DNA of 64,000 bases, taken from the NCBI GenBank assembly GCA_029876055.1, contig CM056879.1, positions 1,426,001 through 1,490,000 of the forward strand, read 5' to 3'. The notes under the pieces are model-generated. The model had not been told where the DNA came from. It did no database searches and was given only the letters and a program-made list of their open reading frames with translations. Below are positions 53,001 to 63,526 of this stretch, piece after piece; the first letter of the stretch is position 1; each line of letters starts with the position of its first letter. The position numbers and the translations under genes were made by a program. This stretch comes from Madurella fahalii. Taxonomy: Eukaryota; Ascomycota; Sordariomycetes; Sordariales.

Positions 53001-53370
53001 TGTCATCGTGGGCCATGGTGGCTTCTGGTGCTGCGTACACGCCTCCGGTATATTCAAGTACCACATTACTCGTAGTATTGGATTTGAGGTTACAGGCAGA
53101 CGTCAGCGTTGATGACGAGATGGAAGCTTTTTGTGATGTTGAAGCCGTGCTTGATCTAACCGTAGGCGGCGCTGTAGTCGACGAAGTTGTGGTGGAGCAG
53201 GGGGCGGGATCTTGAAGGTCGGCTTCTTTTTCTGCTTCTCCTATCTTGTGGGTATCGAGGGGAGGAGTATGGGTGGGCGCCTTGAGACTGGGTAACCTAA
53301 GGAGAGAAATGGCTGCGCCGCCGTGCTTGAGGAGACTCAAGAGCGTAGGAGCCCCATCAGGTCGATTCAT
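50065..53370 (-). pseudogene. Trypsin-like serine protease fused to a helical signalling domain and ankyrin repeats, disrupted
   Basis: Exon 1 (52005-53370) and exon 2 (from 51916 down) join across an 88-bp intron with a CTGAC branch site. The protease part shows a full chymotrypsin-type triad: ALTAGHVF (H270), SLDWALIKI (D368), and VPGDSGAWV (S460), assembled across the intron. A Pro/Ser-rich linker follows, then a helical domain (GFDGLTLVTSSCWRLYKACK, LDELDAIITRYDSLGTQAQ) of the kind found at the N termini of fungal NLR- and ankyrin-type proteins, a conserved coil (IERKIDKLLAEVQEGLREGS, near 50950) and two ankyrin repeats (LSMAAYGGHMAVARLLLDHG). The coil starts in a frame that no GT-AG junction reaches, and another base is missing near 50815 (before AAEQNRTFILEHIQ). 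The N-terminal ~500 residues including the protease are open. Confidence 0.7.
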
Positions 53371-54111
53371 TGCCGTTTCTCACTCATGCATTGTCGCGTG
53401 CCAACTCAATAGCAGTGACATAAGCGCGGAAGTACCAATTTGTTGGGGCAAGAACTCGGAAAGAATAGAGGGGTAAAAATTGGAAGTGGTTGATTTCGAG
53501 GCCTCCCGACAAGGATCTCAGAGCCTTGCGAGCCTGTTTCTCCGCTCGCATTGCCCCCCACCTTAGACTCACTAACACAAGCGGAACCTGAAAACTAACT
53601 TATACAGAAATATTTTTGTTCCGTCTTTGCTTACTATTTGACTGGGTTTTTTGAGTAAAATTTGTTCGCGAGCACTGCAAGGCTTCTGATAAGCAGCTAG
53701 GTGTTTCAGATGCGGTGTTTACGAATATGAGCTCACCTTTAAGCGATAATTCTCTTTACCTGCGTTAGCACGCAGTGCGAAAATTGGTAGCACGCTATGT
53801 GCTTGCTCCACTTATGCCCGAGCAAGCACGAGCTTCCTCAACTCGCCGGGGAGGGGAATGCCTTGTTGGGCTCCGCCACTATCAAGTGTCAGGCTAGTCA
53901 ACGTGCCCCTATACGAGACAACAGGATCCTTGGGCGGCGAGGGAGGCCCCACGGACGTACCTCACCACACACTCCCTCAATCAAGTCAATCAACAGTCAA
54001 TTTTACGGTTACCGCTGTAACCTGCCACCAAGTGACAGGCGGGGGGGCATCGAGGTGCGCTGTATCGCATCAAACTTATCGCCAGAAACTAGCAACGCAA
54101 TCAGAAGCATC
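53371..54111. promoter_or_regulatory. Divergent intergenic region between protease-ankyrin and membrane-anchored genes
   Basis: The two start codons face away from each other over ~740 bp, so any regulation they share would lie here. An upstream in-frame extension of the right-hand gene (to 53797) is open but has no family signal. No defined binding site recognised. Confidence 0.4.
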
Positions 54112-55257
54112 ATGGAGCTTCAGTCCATGCCGAACAATCTTCTAAACCCACCAAACAACGACTCGAGGAACCAAATCAGCTTGGCTTTTTTTGGTGACGG
54201 CGAAACCGGCTACAAGCCAGATCTTTACGGGCCATACTTTAACTACTACGAAAGGGAACTGAAACGACTACGGATCGGAGTATCTAAATCTTCATGGGCA
54301 ATCAACAGCTTGGCAGTCCAAACTCACGCCGATGTCCTCACTTTTTGCAATATTCTCGCTTCGGAGCGAAATGATCTCAAATCAGCAGTGATCGCTAAGA
54401 TCAAGGGCCTTATTCCGGGTGTCGACGATCTTGCCATCGACCGCTCAGTGGACTTGACGATACGATTATGGCTGATGCTAAACACTCAAGACGACCAGCT
54501 GTCTCTACTGAGCCCACAGAGGCTGTCTATAAAATGGGACAACGATCTGCAATTGATGGAGTTTGTCAACAGACAGTTCCCCACCTCGACCACCAAGCTC
54601 GGAGTACGGGAGAGCCGCTTGAGCCCTTCTTTCACCGTTGCTAGCATGGTGAAGTTGTGCAACCTGCATCTCGAGTGGACTGACAGTCTCGAAACCCATT
54701 TGAGGCTCGACCGGCGGAGCAAAACGCTGTGGATCTTCCCATTCAAAGACTTTCTAGTTGCGCATCTAAGCACCTCAAAAACCGTCGACAGCCAGCGGTA
54801 TGTCCATACTTAATGTCACTCATCATTCTAGAGAGACGAAGCGGTGCTGATTAGTGTCTTGAACAGTGTGAATATTCCCCCCCCCCCCCTTTACTTCGAG
54901 AAACCATCATCACTCTCAACATGCTATTCCCGCAGTGGGATCCGGAGGCGACAAAGCCTGCTAGGCAAACACGGCCAAATCTTTCACTCGGTTAGGCCAT
55001 TCCACGGACCGCGCAGATTTGATCTCAATGAGTTCGATTTCTGGAGGGACCACTTGCTGGAGCTCTACGAGGAGATATACCTCGCGCCGGCCGACAGCTG
55101 GAGGCAGTTATGGATTGACAGGAGGAATCCACACCAGTATTATACCTTTTGGGTTGCCCTTATTGTGTTGCTACTGTCAACTGGCTCCTTCATTGCTTCT
55201 ATCGTTCAGGCTTGGGCGAGCGTCAAGGCTCTCAACATACAGATGGCGAGTGCTTAA
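54112..55257 (+). CDS. Fungal helical protein with C-terminal membrane anchor (358 aa), with two compensating frameshifts
   Basis: Exons 54112-54797 and 54867-55257 (GTATGT...GAACAG) give 358 codons. Start chosen at ATG 54112 (MELQSMP). The soluble part is helical (DVLTFCNILASERNDLKSAV, LEWTDSLETHLRLDRRSKTL). The end carries FDFWRDHLLELYEEIY, DSWRQLWIDRRNPHQYYTFW and a single membrane helix VALIVLLLSTGSFIASIVQA, the conserved tail of a widespread uncharacterised fungal family. Between the parts, a run of 13 C (54877-54889) shifts frame by one; 14 would keep the family sequence PLLRETIITLNMLFPQWDPE. About 70 bp later an extra C before LLGKHGQIF restores it. The gene stays open, but ~25 residues are replaced. 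Confidence 0.72.
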
Positions 55258-57194
55258 TGAGGAAACGTAAAAAAGAGACGAGCCCCAGTTCCATGTCACG
55301 GCCTGAACCGGGACCGATCCTCCTGCAGCCACCATGTTAATATACTGAATCTAAATCCTGGACTTAGTTTAACGATCAGGGGACAGCTGGAATAGTTCCC
55401 TAATTTGGGCCGTTCGGAAAGGTATTTCCAGATAGCAACCTTAGTCGAGGCACTAAAACTTGGCCACGCGGCAGTGTAGGGCTAAGTCACCCATGGCTCA
55501 CCCTGGAGCAGGGCAGCTCAGGGCCACACACAAACATGGAAGTTGCGGAGGGCAACTGTTGTGTAAAACAGAGAGCTGTTCTTCGGGTTCTGTGTCCCGG
55601 GTCTCTAGCTACATAGGCTAATCAACTCGGCTTAAAGTTCTATGCCCCTATTCATAGGCGAGGACAATGAGTAGGAAGGGCTCAACCCATTAGAGCACCA
55701 CTTGCTCCCTTCACTAGATGAATGCTATCGGTGCCGATTTAGAGTAAGGGCTGACTCCGCATGTCCTCCTTTTCGAAACTCTTATATTGTGCTCACCCAA
55801 TATCGAAGTACGGTGAAGTCACACAAGCAGCTGCACAAGAACGAGAACCTCAATTCAAGACTTTCAGCAGTTCGAGACCCATCGTGTCTTTCAGGTATCA
55901 TCGGGCGTAAACAAAGTCAACATTGCATTCAGCAAAGGCTGTGTCATCCTGGATGAAGCTCTAGCAATCTTCACGACGGGGGGAGAGCGGGCTTGCCGAA
56001 AGACGGCGGGACAGGTTACACGGGGGGCTGTGGCTCCGGCGGGGAATACGTCAGCATCAGCAAAGGCAGCAATGACCTAACTTACACCATAATCTGGATA
56101 TTCCCTCTCCATATCTTCAGGGGCTGTCACCTTCCAAGGCAGGGACACGGGTCCAAGCTTGGACTTACATCTGATACCGACACCTAAAGATGCATATCAC
56201 GTGGGTATATTTGGACACGTACCCAAACTTAAAATGTTTATGAACCTTACCAAGATGGCTGCACCCTCTCTCCCAAAACCATAAGGTGGAGCCCCGCCGG
56301 GAATATCAGTACTGACCTATGTTGTAGCGGAGGGCCATGGTGAGGACATACCCTTACAAAACGAGAACTCGCAGCTTCATTTGGGCGCCGAGTGGGGTGT
56401 GGACGGGGGGAGGGGCGGCAATGGGAGTTTGTGACGCGGAGAAAGGGGTGGGAAGAACCTTCTCTCCCGCTCCTGACCTTGTCGCTAACTATTTTTCTAG
56501 TTTCTACATTAAAAAGGGTATTCCTAGTAATCATGTCGCGTCTGAGACCACTTCTACGCCGTTACTACAATAGTTGTTGCCAACTCTCTTCAGTTGCTCA
56601 ATTTAAACTCTTAAGATTTCGTGTGCCACAAGTCTCCCAAACCATGAAAGTTCCCTAGGCACCATGCTCCGGCTCACCTTGGATGATGCTAGTTTAGTCT
56701 CTTCCGATGCAGTGTCCCTGTAAGCCGGACCCCCATACCCCGCGCCAATGCGAGGTGCAGCTGAACCGCATGTCCCCAACCTCCGTGCCGCCTCAGTCCT
56801 CAGCCGTGCGTGTCAAGGTGGCCGCGGGTGTAACGCGGAGTAACACTGATTCGTGTCACCTTCCCCCAGAAAACGTATCATGCAGTTGCTGGTGGTATTT
56901 AAGCCGCCAGAGCCACTGCGGGCACCACCCGCTCATCCAGGACATCGGGATTCAGCGGGCAGAACCAGGATGTAACCCGCACTACAGCAAATATTGGCAA
57001 ATGCCTTTTAGCCAGCTTATTACCGGGGATACCTTACGGACTGGTGGCCTTGTCAGATGCTGCTCATGCCGGGGATGGCTGTCTTTTCTGGACATCACGC
57101 GAATGATATGAAGCCGTAGAGCCCAGCTACCAAGTAGGCCGACGGCTGCTCCACTGTTGTACTGTATCACAGGCACCGATTTGAGTAGCCCGCC
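55258..57194. other. Intergenic, ~1.9 kb; no supported gene
   Basis: Two short frames (55993-56187, Gly-rich; 56707-57111, Cys-rich) have no start context or family signal. The last few hundred bases are upstream of the secreted oxidase. Confidence 0.45.
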
Positions 57195-59234
57195 ATGTAT
57201 TGGGTCTCCCTTTCAGCTGCAATACTAGCGGCTTCCTACGTAGTGGTTGCGGGCGAAACATTTCCGTTCGAGTCCGTCCAGCTCACTGAAGCCGATGTCC
57301 GGCGCTTCTCCGCAATCCGCTTTGGTGACAGAGACAGAGCTCCACCAATTAACAGCGACAGACCCCGATGCCGTGCTTGGCCGGGTAGCCATGACTGGCC
57401 TAGCGATGCCGAGTGGAAGCAGCTGAACGCTTCCCTCGGAGGCGCCCTTTTGAGACCTATGCCAGCAGCTGCGGCATGTTACGAAGGGGAGCTATATAAC
57501 GAGACGACATGTCGGTGGCTCGTCAATGAATCCGGACGCACTCATTTCTGGCTTGATGAGCCTCTGTCGACGCTGACCCAATGGCCTCAGGGGAGCACTT
57601 GCGTGTTGGCGTTAGACGCCCAAGGGACCTGTACACGCGGAGGTTTCCCCGAGTACGTGGTGAATGCCACGACGGTAAAGCACATCCAGGCTGCGATCAA
57701 CTTTGCCAGGAACAAGAACATTCGTCTTGTGATCAAGTGAGTTCTGCTTCGGCGTATCAAAAACATCGGCTCTGACGGTACACAGAAATACCGGCCACGA
57801 CTTTGGGGGGCGATCCATGGGCGCGGGCTCCTTGAGTATCTGGGTACACAACCTTAAGAGTTTTGAGTTTCTCCCCAGCTACACCGTTGGCAACTTTTCG
57901 GGTGCGGCAGCCCGAATCGGGGCCGGGATAGAGAGCTGGGAGCTCTTCAATCGCATGGCGGAGAACAACATCTCTCTAGTTGCGCCGGGCGGTCCGACCG
58001 TCGGAGCCGTCGGCGGATGGTTTTCCGTCGCGGGCCATGGATCCTTGACATCCAAGTATGGCCTGGGGGCAGACCAAGCATTAGCAATCAATGTCGTGAC
58101 CGCAGATGGCAAATTCCGGACGGTCGATCCCAACAACCATGAGGACCTGTGGTGGGCTCTCAGGGGCGGCGGGCCAAGTGAGTGCGCTAGCTGGAAGTAG
58201 AACGAGCGGTGGGGAAACTGACCTCGCCAGGTACTTTCGGCGTGATAACCTCCGTTGTCGCCAAAGCATACCCTCCCATCAACATCACCAGCGTAGGCCT
58301 CAGCTTCTCTGTCGACCCCACCCCAACGAACAACACCTCCCCGTCCCCAGTGACCACCTACCTCCCCGGCAACCCACCCCCAACCGGCGGCCCTGATTCC
58401 ATGACCAACGCCACCGCCTTCTGGGCTGGCGTCTCCCTCTCCTACCGCTACTGCAACCACGTCATCGCCGCTGGCGGCTACTGCTACAGCTACATCTACC
58501 CGCACGGCAACAACTCCTTCTCCTTCACCTCGTCCCAACTCATCCCCAACATCACCGGCCCAGAAGCCATTACCCTCCTCCAGCCCCTTTACACCTCGCT
58601 CAACGCGCTCTCGGTCCCAGCCGCGCTGCCCGAGGCCGAGGACATCACGCCGCGGCTGTACGCAGGCAACGGGCGGCGCACGGGCGCGACCGGGGTGATC
58701 AACACGCGGTACCGGTCGCGGCTGTTCCCGACGTACCTGTGGGAGAACGACACGGTGTGGGATGAGGCGTTCGCGTCGATCCGCGCGGGCGTCGAGGAGG
58801 GCGGCTACAGCTTCCACGGCATCGCCTACTCGCCGACCGCCGAGGTCGCGGGCTACCCGGGCGCCGACAGCGCCGTGAACCCGGCCTGGCGCGAGACGTC
58901 GCTGCACGGCTGTCTGATGGAGGTGCAGCCCGCCGGCCTGTCGGCGGCCGAGGCGCGCGTCCGCGACGAGCGCGTCCAGGCCTACGTCGAGCGGTGGAAG
59001 GAGCTGTCCCCCGGCGCCGGCGCCTACATGAACGAGGGCGACCCCGCCGAGAAGGGCTGGCAGTGGAGCTTCTACGGCGCGAATTACCGGCGGTTACTCG
59101 GCATCAAGAGGAGGTGGGATCCGTGGGGGGTGTTCTGGGCCCAGACCACGGTGGGGAGTGAGGGGTGGGAGGTGGTCAACTTGGATGGCTATCCGGCGGG
59201 GCAGAATGGACGGTTGTGTAGGGTGCGGGATTGA
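57195..59234 (+). CDS. Secreted FAD-linked oxidoreductase, berberine-bridge-enzyme type (645 aa)
   Basis: Three exons, 57195-57736, 57786-58177, 58231-59234, give an intact 645-residue frame. A signal peptide (MYWVSLSAAILAASYVVVAG) leads into a secreted N-terminal region with many N-x-S/T sites. The FAD-binding PCMH fold follows: YVVNATTVKHIQAAINFARN, IKNTGHDFGGRS (H185, the usual site of covalent 8-alpha FAD attachment), GPTVGAVGGWFSVAGHGSL, YGLGADQALAINVVTADGK and DLWWALRGGG spliced to STFGVIT. The C-terminal BBE element reads YGANYRRLLGIKRRWDPWGVFW. Family members oxidise sugars, alcohols or secondary-metabolite intermediates and pass electrons to oxygen. Codon third positions in exon 3 are strongly G/C. 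No adjacent biosynthetic core gene is present, so the substrate is unknown. Confidence 0.92.
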
Positions 59235-59740
59235 GGGTGGGTGTGAGGGAGGGCTCCTAACCGGTTTTTGTGCCGCTTTCGGTTGCTTACCTGAGGTTGT
59301 TCCAGGAAAAGTAATGCTCCCTTCACCCAAAATCGCAGTCTGACAGCTTAGGGGTATCGTCCTCAAAAAAGTAGTACACGGATGGACAAAATAAACATGG
59401 CGCAATTGCTTGAAATGTCGTTTGGTCTCCACGTCATTCAGACAAAGTTCCTATTGCCAGTGACCATTAGCGCCGTGTAAGCGGAGACTCGAAAATGTAT
59501 ATCTTTTGCTATGAGACGCTCGATGAGTTGCTAACAAGATGCTAAACGCCCGCTTTCCGACAATAATCAACCCGTAACTTGATCATAGCGGTCGTGACCT
59601 TTCGGACATCCCAACCGTACACAAGGAAACTGGAACACAAAACACGCTGGACAAAAGAGAAGCCACAAACGCCGATGAATGCAATCCCATCCCTCGAGAA
59701 ACTCCGTCCCCTTCATATCCTCCTCCTCTCCATTACCGGA
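59235..59740. other. Convergent intergenic region
   Basis: Between the 3' ends of the oxidase (plus) and the Gln-rich protein (minus). No repeat or gene seen. Confidence 0.5.
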
Positions 59741-59963
59741 TTACTGCCCCAGATCAGGCGACAAAAACGCCGCCAACGAGCTCTCCCCCGGCGTCAGCGG
59801 CGCCAACACCGCATGTTGCCCGCCCGGGCTGCCTCCCATTGGCGGCGAAGCCATCTGCTGCACCCCTCCCGCAGCTGCAGCATTACCAGCTGTAGGAAAC
59901 CCCGTATCCAATCTCGGCCTCGCCAACATCGCCGACGGATCTACCACTCTTTGCGCGTACGCC

Positions 59964-59995
<32 letters not shown>

Positions 59996-60541
59996 CTGTT
60001 GCTGCTGCTGCTGATGTTGTTGTTGTTGTTGCTGTTGGTGGTGCTGGAGCTGGAGCTGCCCCGCGATACCATACGGCGGATACGTGCCCATCATGCGCGC
60101 CGGCTGCGGATGCATTCCCGGCATATGGATCCCGAGGCCCTGCATCCCGGCAAACTGATGGGGCATTGGCTGCCGCACGCCAAAGACGTTTTGCACCTGG
60201 GGCATGGCGCCGGGATGCATCTGCGTCATGGCGGCCATGCGAGGCGGGAAGGCGTTCAGCGGTGGGGAGGCGGATGGAATGCCCATCGGAGGCGCCACCA
60301 GATCTTCGATGATAGGCCCGTTGGAGAAAGTCGTGGTCCACATGGCGTTAGGCGACAGTTGGGTTGGGATGGGGGACTGCCCCATGCCCTGCTGGGAGCT
60401 CATGCTGCCGTAGCTGGGAGGGGGCATGGCCATCGGCTGCGTTGGCATCATGCCCGGTGGTGCTGTTGTCGTTGGGATGGAGCCATAGGGCTGGTAGGAG
60501 CCGATGGGGTACGCCTGCGGCACATATCGGGAACGATTCAT
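59741..60541 (-). CDS. Low-complexity Gln/His/Met/Pro-rich protein (266 aa)
   Basis: Single open frame. The first ~150 residues are rich in Pro, Met, Gly and Tyr with no long hydrophobic segment (SYQPYGSIP, PPSYGSMSSQQGMGQ). A Gln tract broken by His follows (encoded at about 59960-60040, five short Q runs separated by H), then an Ala/Gly/Pro-rich tail. There is no catalytic domain. Composition resembles transcriptional coactivator or prion-like, condensate-forming regions, probably nuclear or cytosolic. The Q run is encoded mainly by mixed CAA and CAG codons, so it should be less prone to slippage than a pure triplet repeat. Identity of the family is not recognised. Confidence 0.65.
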
Positions 60542-62758
60542 GACTTGGATTATGGGAGGATTACGGTGGAGTAAGTTTGTTGTAACGTGATATGATGCGC
60601 AGTGATGCGATTTTGATCTGCCGACTATCGCGGGATTGGAAGTCGAGCAGAGGCAAAATGTGAAGGATGTGATGGACAGTTGCCAGGATTCCGAGGTGTA
60701 CGTACAGGACCTTATATTCGTGTCCCAAAGTCAGCGGCGCGGCGCACCAGGCTCGTTCGGGACCGTGGCGTCAGACAATTACTCCATAGCTCCCCGACGT
60801 GGCCGGGCGTGGACACCGCCTGCTCGTTGTTTTGATCGTGGCCAAAGAACAAGGGCATTGTTGTGGACGTTGCGTGGTTTATGGGTTGACGGCCAGGCGA
60901 GGGCTTCTTTGCGGACCTTTGCTGTCTGAAACCTGTCCGTATGCCCGTTTCAGAATTCGGTCGGAGAATGAAGGCCTCGATATACCCATCCCGGATGGTG
61001 GGGTCGGGGCCGGGGCGGGGCCGGGCCGGACCCGCTCCACTACTTGTGCGGCACGGAACACGTTTAGATCCATTACATCGGTGTCTCCCGGAGAGATGCC
61101 CTCGGAGATCTCCGTGCATAACAGAAGCTTTTGAAACCCATATTAATTCACTGACGGATCGGCAAGCAATCAACCATCATAGACTGGTCGGGGCCGTATC
61201 AACTCTGACGGCTCTGCGACGTTTGATTGCTCCAGTGCTGTTAGCAACTTCTTGCAGGCTTCCGGTGTAGGACCCGGCGACGCAGGATATAATGTTGACA
61301 GCCCGAAAGAACAGGTCAGTGAAAAGCCAGTGCCAGGGCCAAGCGTCTATTTAAATCCCTTTCCGCATTTTGAGTTGGTTATACACTGCATCCTTCCAGA
61401 CCCTGAATTTCGCCCCCAATTCAAGCCGCAGCCTCAACCAACCCAGTCCATGTGGTTCCAACGGACCATAGTACGCCTCTCCATCAAGTCCCGGACTAGA
61501 AGAACCAGATTCCGTGAGATCAAATGGACGGATGATGACGATGTCCGCCCAGTCACCCGAGGCAAATCCAAACAATTCTTCGGCTGTGAAGAGACCGCGC
61601 CGATAATGACAATGATGGGAGAGGATTCCTATGGGATACGCCCGAATCTCTTACATTCACCTCAGGCGCCTCTCATTAGCAAGACTTCCCTTCTATAAAG
61701 GCCAAACTGGCTCACGCAGAGCGTGAGCGGGTTGTATATGGATGTTCTTTGCAGGGTATTCATCCCACTTCGTTGGAAAGGTCATTGCGCGGGGTTCCTC
61801 CACGATCAATTTGTGAGGGTTTAGCATGCAGGCCATGTCTTGTATCTAACGAAGTCGATGACTGTTGAGCAGGCTACTCGCAGTTTCAAATCATAATCAC
61901 TAGATTACCTCATTCCACCATGCATCTTGTATCGTACACATAAAACGTACCAAACCGATCCCTGGCCTCTCCCCGCGATCCTTGTTTTTATCTACATAAG
62001 AGAAGCCTGAATTTACAACTAACCTAAGCTAGTTCGGGCGCAGCAACAACGACGGTGCCCGATCCTTACGAGCGGCCTACTCCATAGCCTGTGGCACAGC
62101 GTACCATTCTCGATCTAACCAAGCGGCCAACAGCCTTAATTGGCTCGTGGCCGCGATCAGCGGTTGGAGGTAGATCTGAAACAAGGTTGCGGTCCCGGCC
62201 TCGCGTGTTACTACCTACCTTACTCAAGATCTCCTGGCACTCGCAGTCACGGATGCACCACCTAGCCAAGGTAAGGTAAAGTAGTCAGATTAACCTGCGT
62301 CACGCCAATCATCCCACAAAGCCATCGAAACGAGATGTTGAAAAGTCGCAGAATATTACAACAGTAGAACGAAGAAGAAATCCGTTGAAGAGCGTCTAGA
62401 GGTTCTTCATCTCTCAGGTACTAACGACTCCCGAGTCCAGTTTCCCGGTTCGCGACCACCCTACTGTATGATGCATACGTAGTTTCTCCAGCGTTTGATG
62501 ATGGAGGATTGGAATTTTGAGACTGCCATGAGAAAAGAATTTGATCCCCTTCTGAGCCGAGTTCTAGCACTATGAAACCGAACTCCTCACACGCCACAAA
62601 CGCCCCAATAAACATGCCTGACCAACACAGAAGAGCATAATTAACACCATGAACCCGAACCTGCCGCCAAAACACCATGACCTATTCCCACCCCTCCCAG
62701 CCAGACTCCAACCAGACTCCAACCAACCCTCGTTACCACCACACCTTGCTTAACCCCC
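60542..62758. other. Intergenic, ~2.2 kb; no supported gene
   Basis: Several frames of 60-150 codons occur on both strands (for example 60712-61173 minus, 61252-61698 plus), none with a recognisable domain, start context or splice sites. The left part is upstream of the Gln-rich gene; the right part is downstream of the Ser-rich gene. An unannotated RNA could lie here, but I see no structural signal. Confidence 0.4.
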
Positions 62759-63526
62759 TTAAAGCGCGGTGAACTTAATCATCTTCTCCTCGATCTGCAG
62801 CTGGACATGCCTCGGCAGGCTCGACAGCGGCGTCCAGTTCGGGACGTAATGCGGGCCGCGGTTCATGTAGACGCGCGCGCGGTCGATGTTGCGCGACGCG
62901 TTGGGCGGGTAGTACGGGGTCCGGCGCGCGTGGCGCACCACGTACGGCTGGTGCCTCTCCGCGCCGGCGCCGGCGCTGCCGCTAGTGCTACCGCCCGCGA
63001 CCCCGACCCCGGCCATGTCCACGTCGACGTCGTCGGCCAGCGTCGTCGACGACAGGCCCGACGACGAAGAGCAGGAGCTGGTGCTCCGCGACCGGGCGCG
63101 CATCGGCAGGCGGCTCGCGTGCGACCGTTGCGACGGGGTCGGCCAGCGCGGGGCGCTCAACGAAGGAGGGCTGGCGCTGGGGCTGCTGGTGGTGCTTGTG
63201 CTGCTGATGCTGTTGCGGCGGGAGAGGGAGACGAGCTCCGGGCTAGTGGCGGGGCTCGGGAAGCTGTTGAGCGAGGAGAAGCTCAGGCTACTGTAGGTTG
63301 GCTGTTGCGGAGTGCTCGGCGGGGATGGCAAGTCGAAGTAATCGAGCAGGGACCCGCCGTCCGAGGGGAGCAGGGTGAGGGAGCTGGAGATTTGCGAGGC
63401 GGTTTCTTTGGGGTTGCTGGTGGGTACTCCCACGGTGTGGTGGATAATGTCCTCCATCATGCCATCGTCTTTGGAGAGAGAGCTGAGGCTCTCAGTGGCG
63501 TATTGTCGGCTCGTGAAGGAGGGCAT
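62759..63526 (-). CDS. Ser/Pro-rich protein with conserved basic C terminus (255 aa), unrecognised
   Basis: Open frame of 255 codons. The N terminus is acidic with a DYFDLPSPPSTP segment, the middle is a long Ser-rich disordered region with many SP, RS and RNS sites (RRNSISSTSTTSS, RARSRSTSSCSSSS), and the last ~45 residues (RHARRTPYYPPNASRNIDRA, VYMNRGPHYVPNWTPL, LQIEEKMIKFTAL) look like a structured, conserved module. The Ser-Pro and RxxS sites suggest phosphorylation. This layout fits small fungal regulatory proteins, but I do not recognise a named family. Strong codon bias in this frame supports it over the open plus-strand frame at 62807-63673. Confidence 0.6.
   Translation of the reverse strand: MPSFTSRQYATESLSSLSKDDGMMEDIIHHTVGVPTSNPKETASQISSSLTLLPSDGGSLLDYFDLPSPPSTPQQPTYSSLSFSSLNSFPSPATSPELVSLSRRNSISSTSTTSSPSASPPSLSAPRWPTPSQRSHASRLPMRARSRSTSSCSSSSGLSSTTLADDVDVDMAGVGVAGGSTSGSAGAGAERHQPYVVRHARRTPYYPPNASRNIDRARVYMNRGPHYVPNWTPLSSLPRHVQLQIEEKMIKFTAL

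Noticed and set aside
56000..57111. Gly-rich and Cys-rich short frames upstream of the oxidase as small secreted effectors
   Set aside because: No signal peptide or start context, and cysteines are scattered without a pattern.
57879..58907. A 342-codon minus-strand frame inside the FAD oxidase
   Set aside because: Antisense of a GC-rich conserved exon; no independent evidence.
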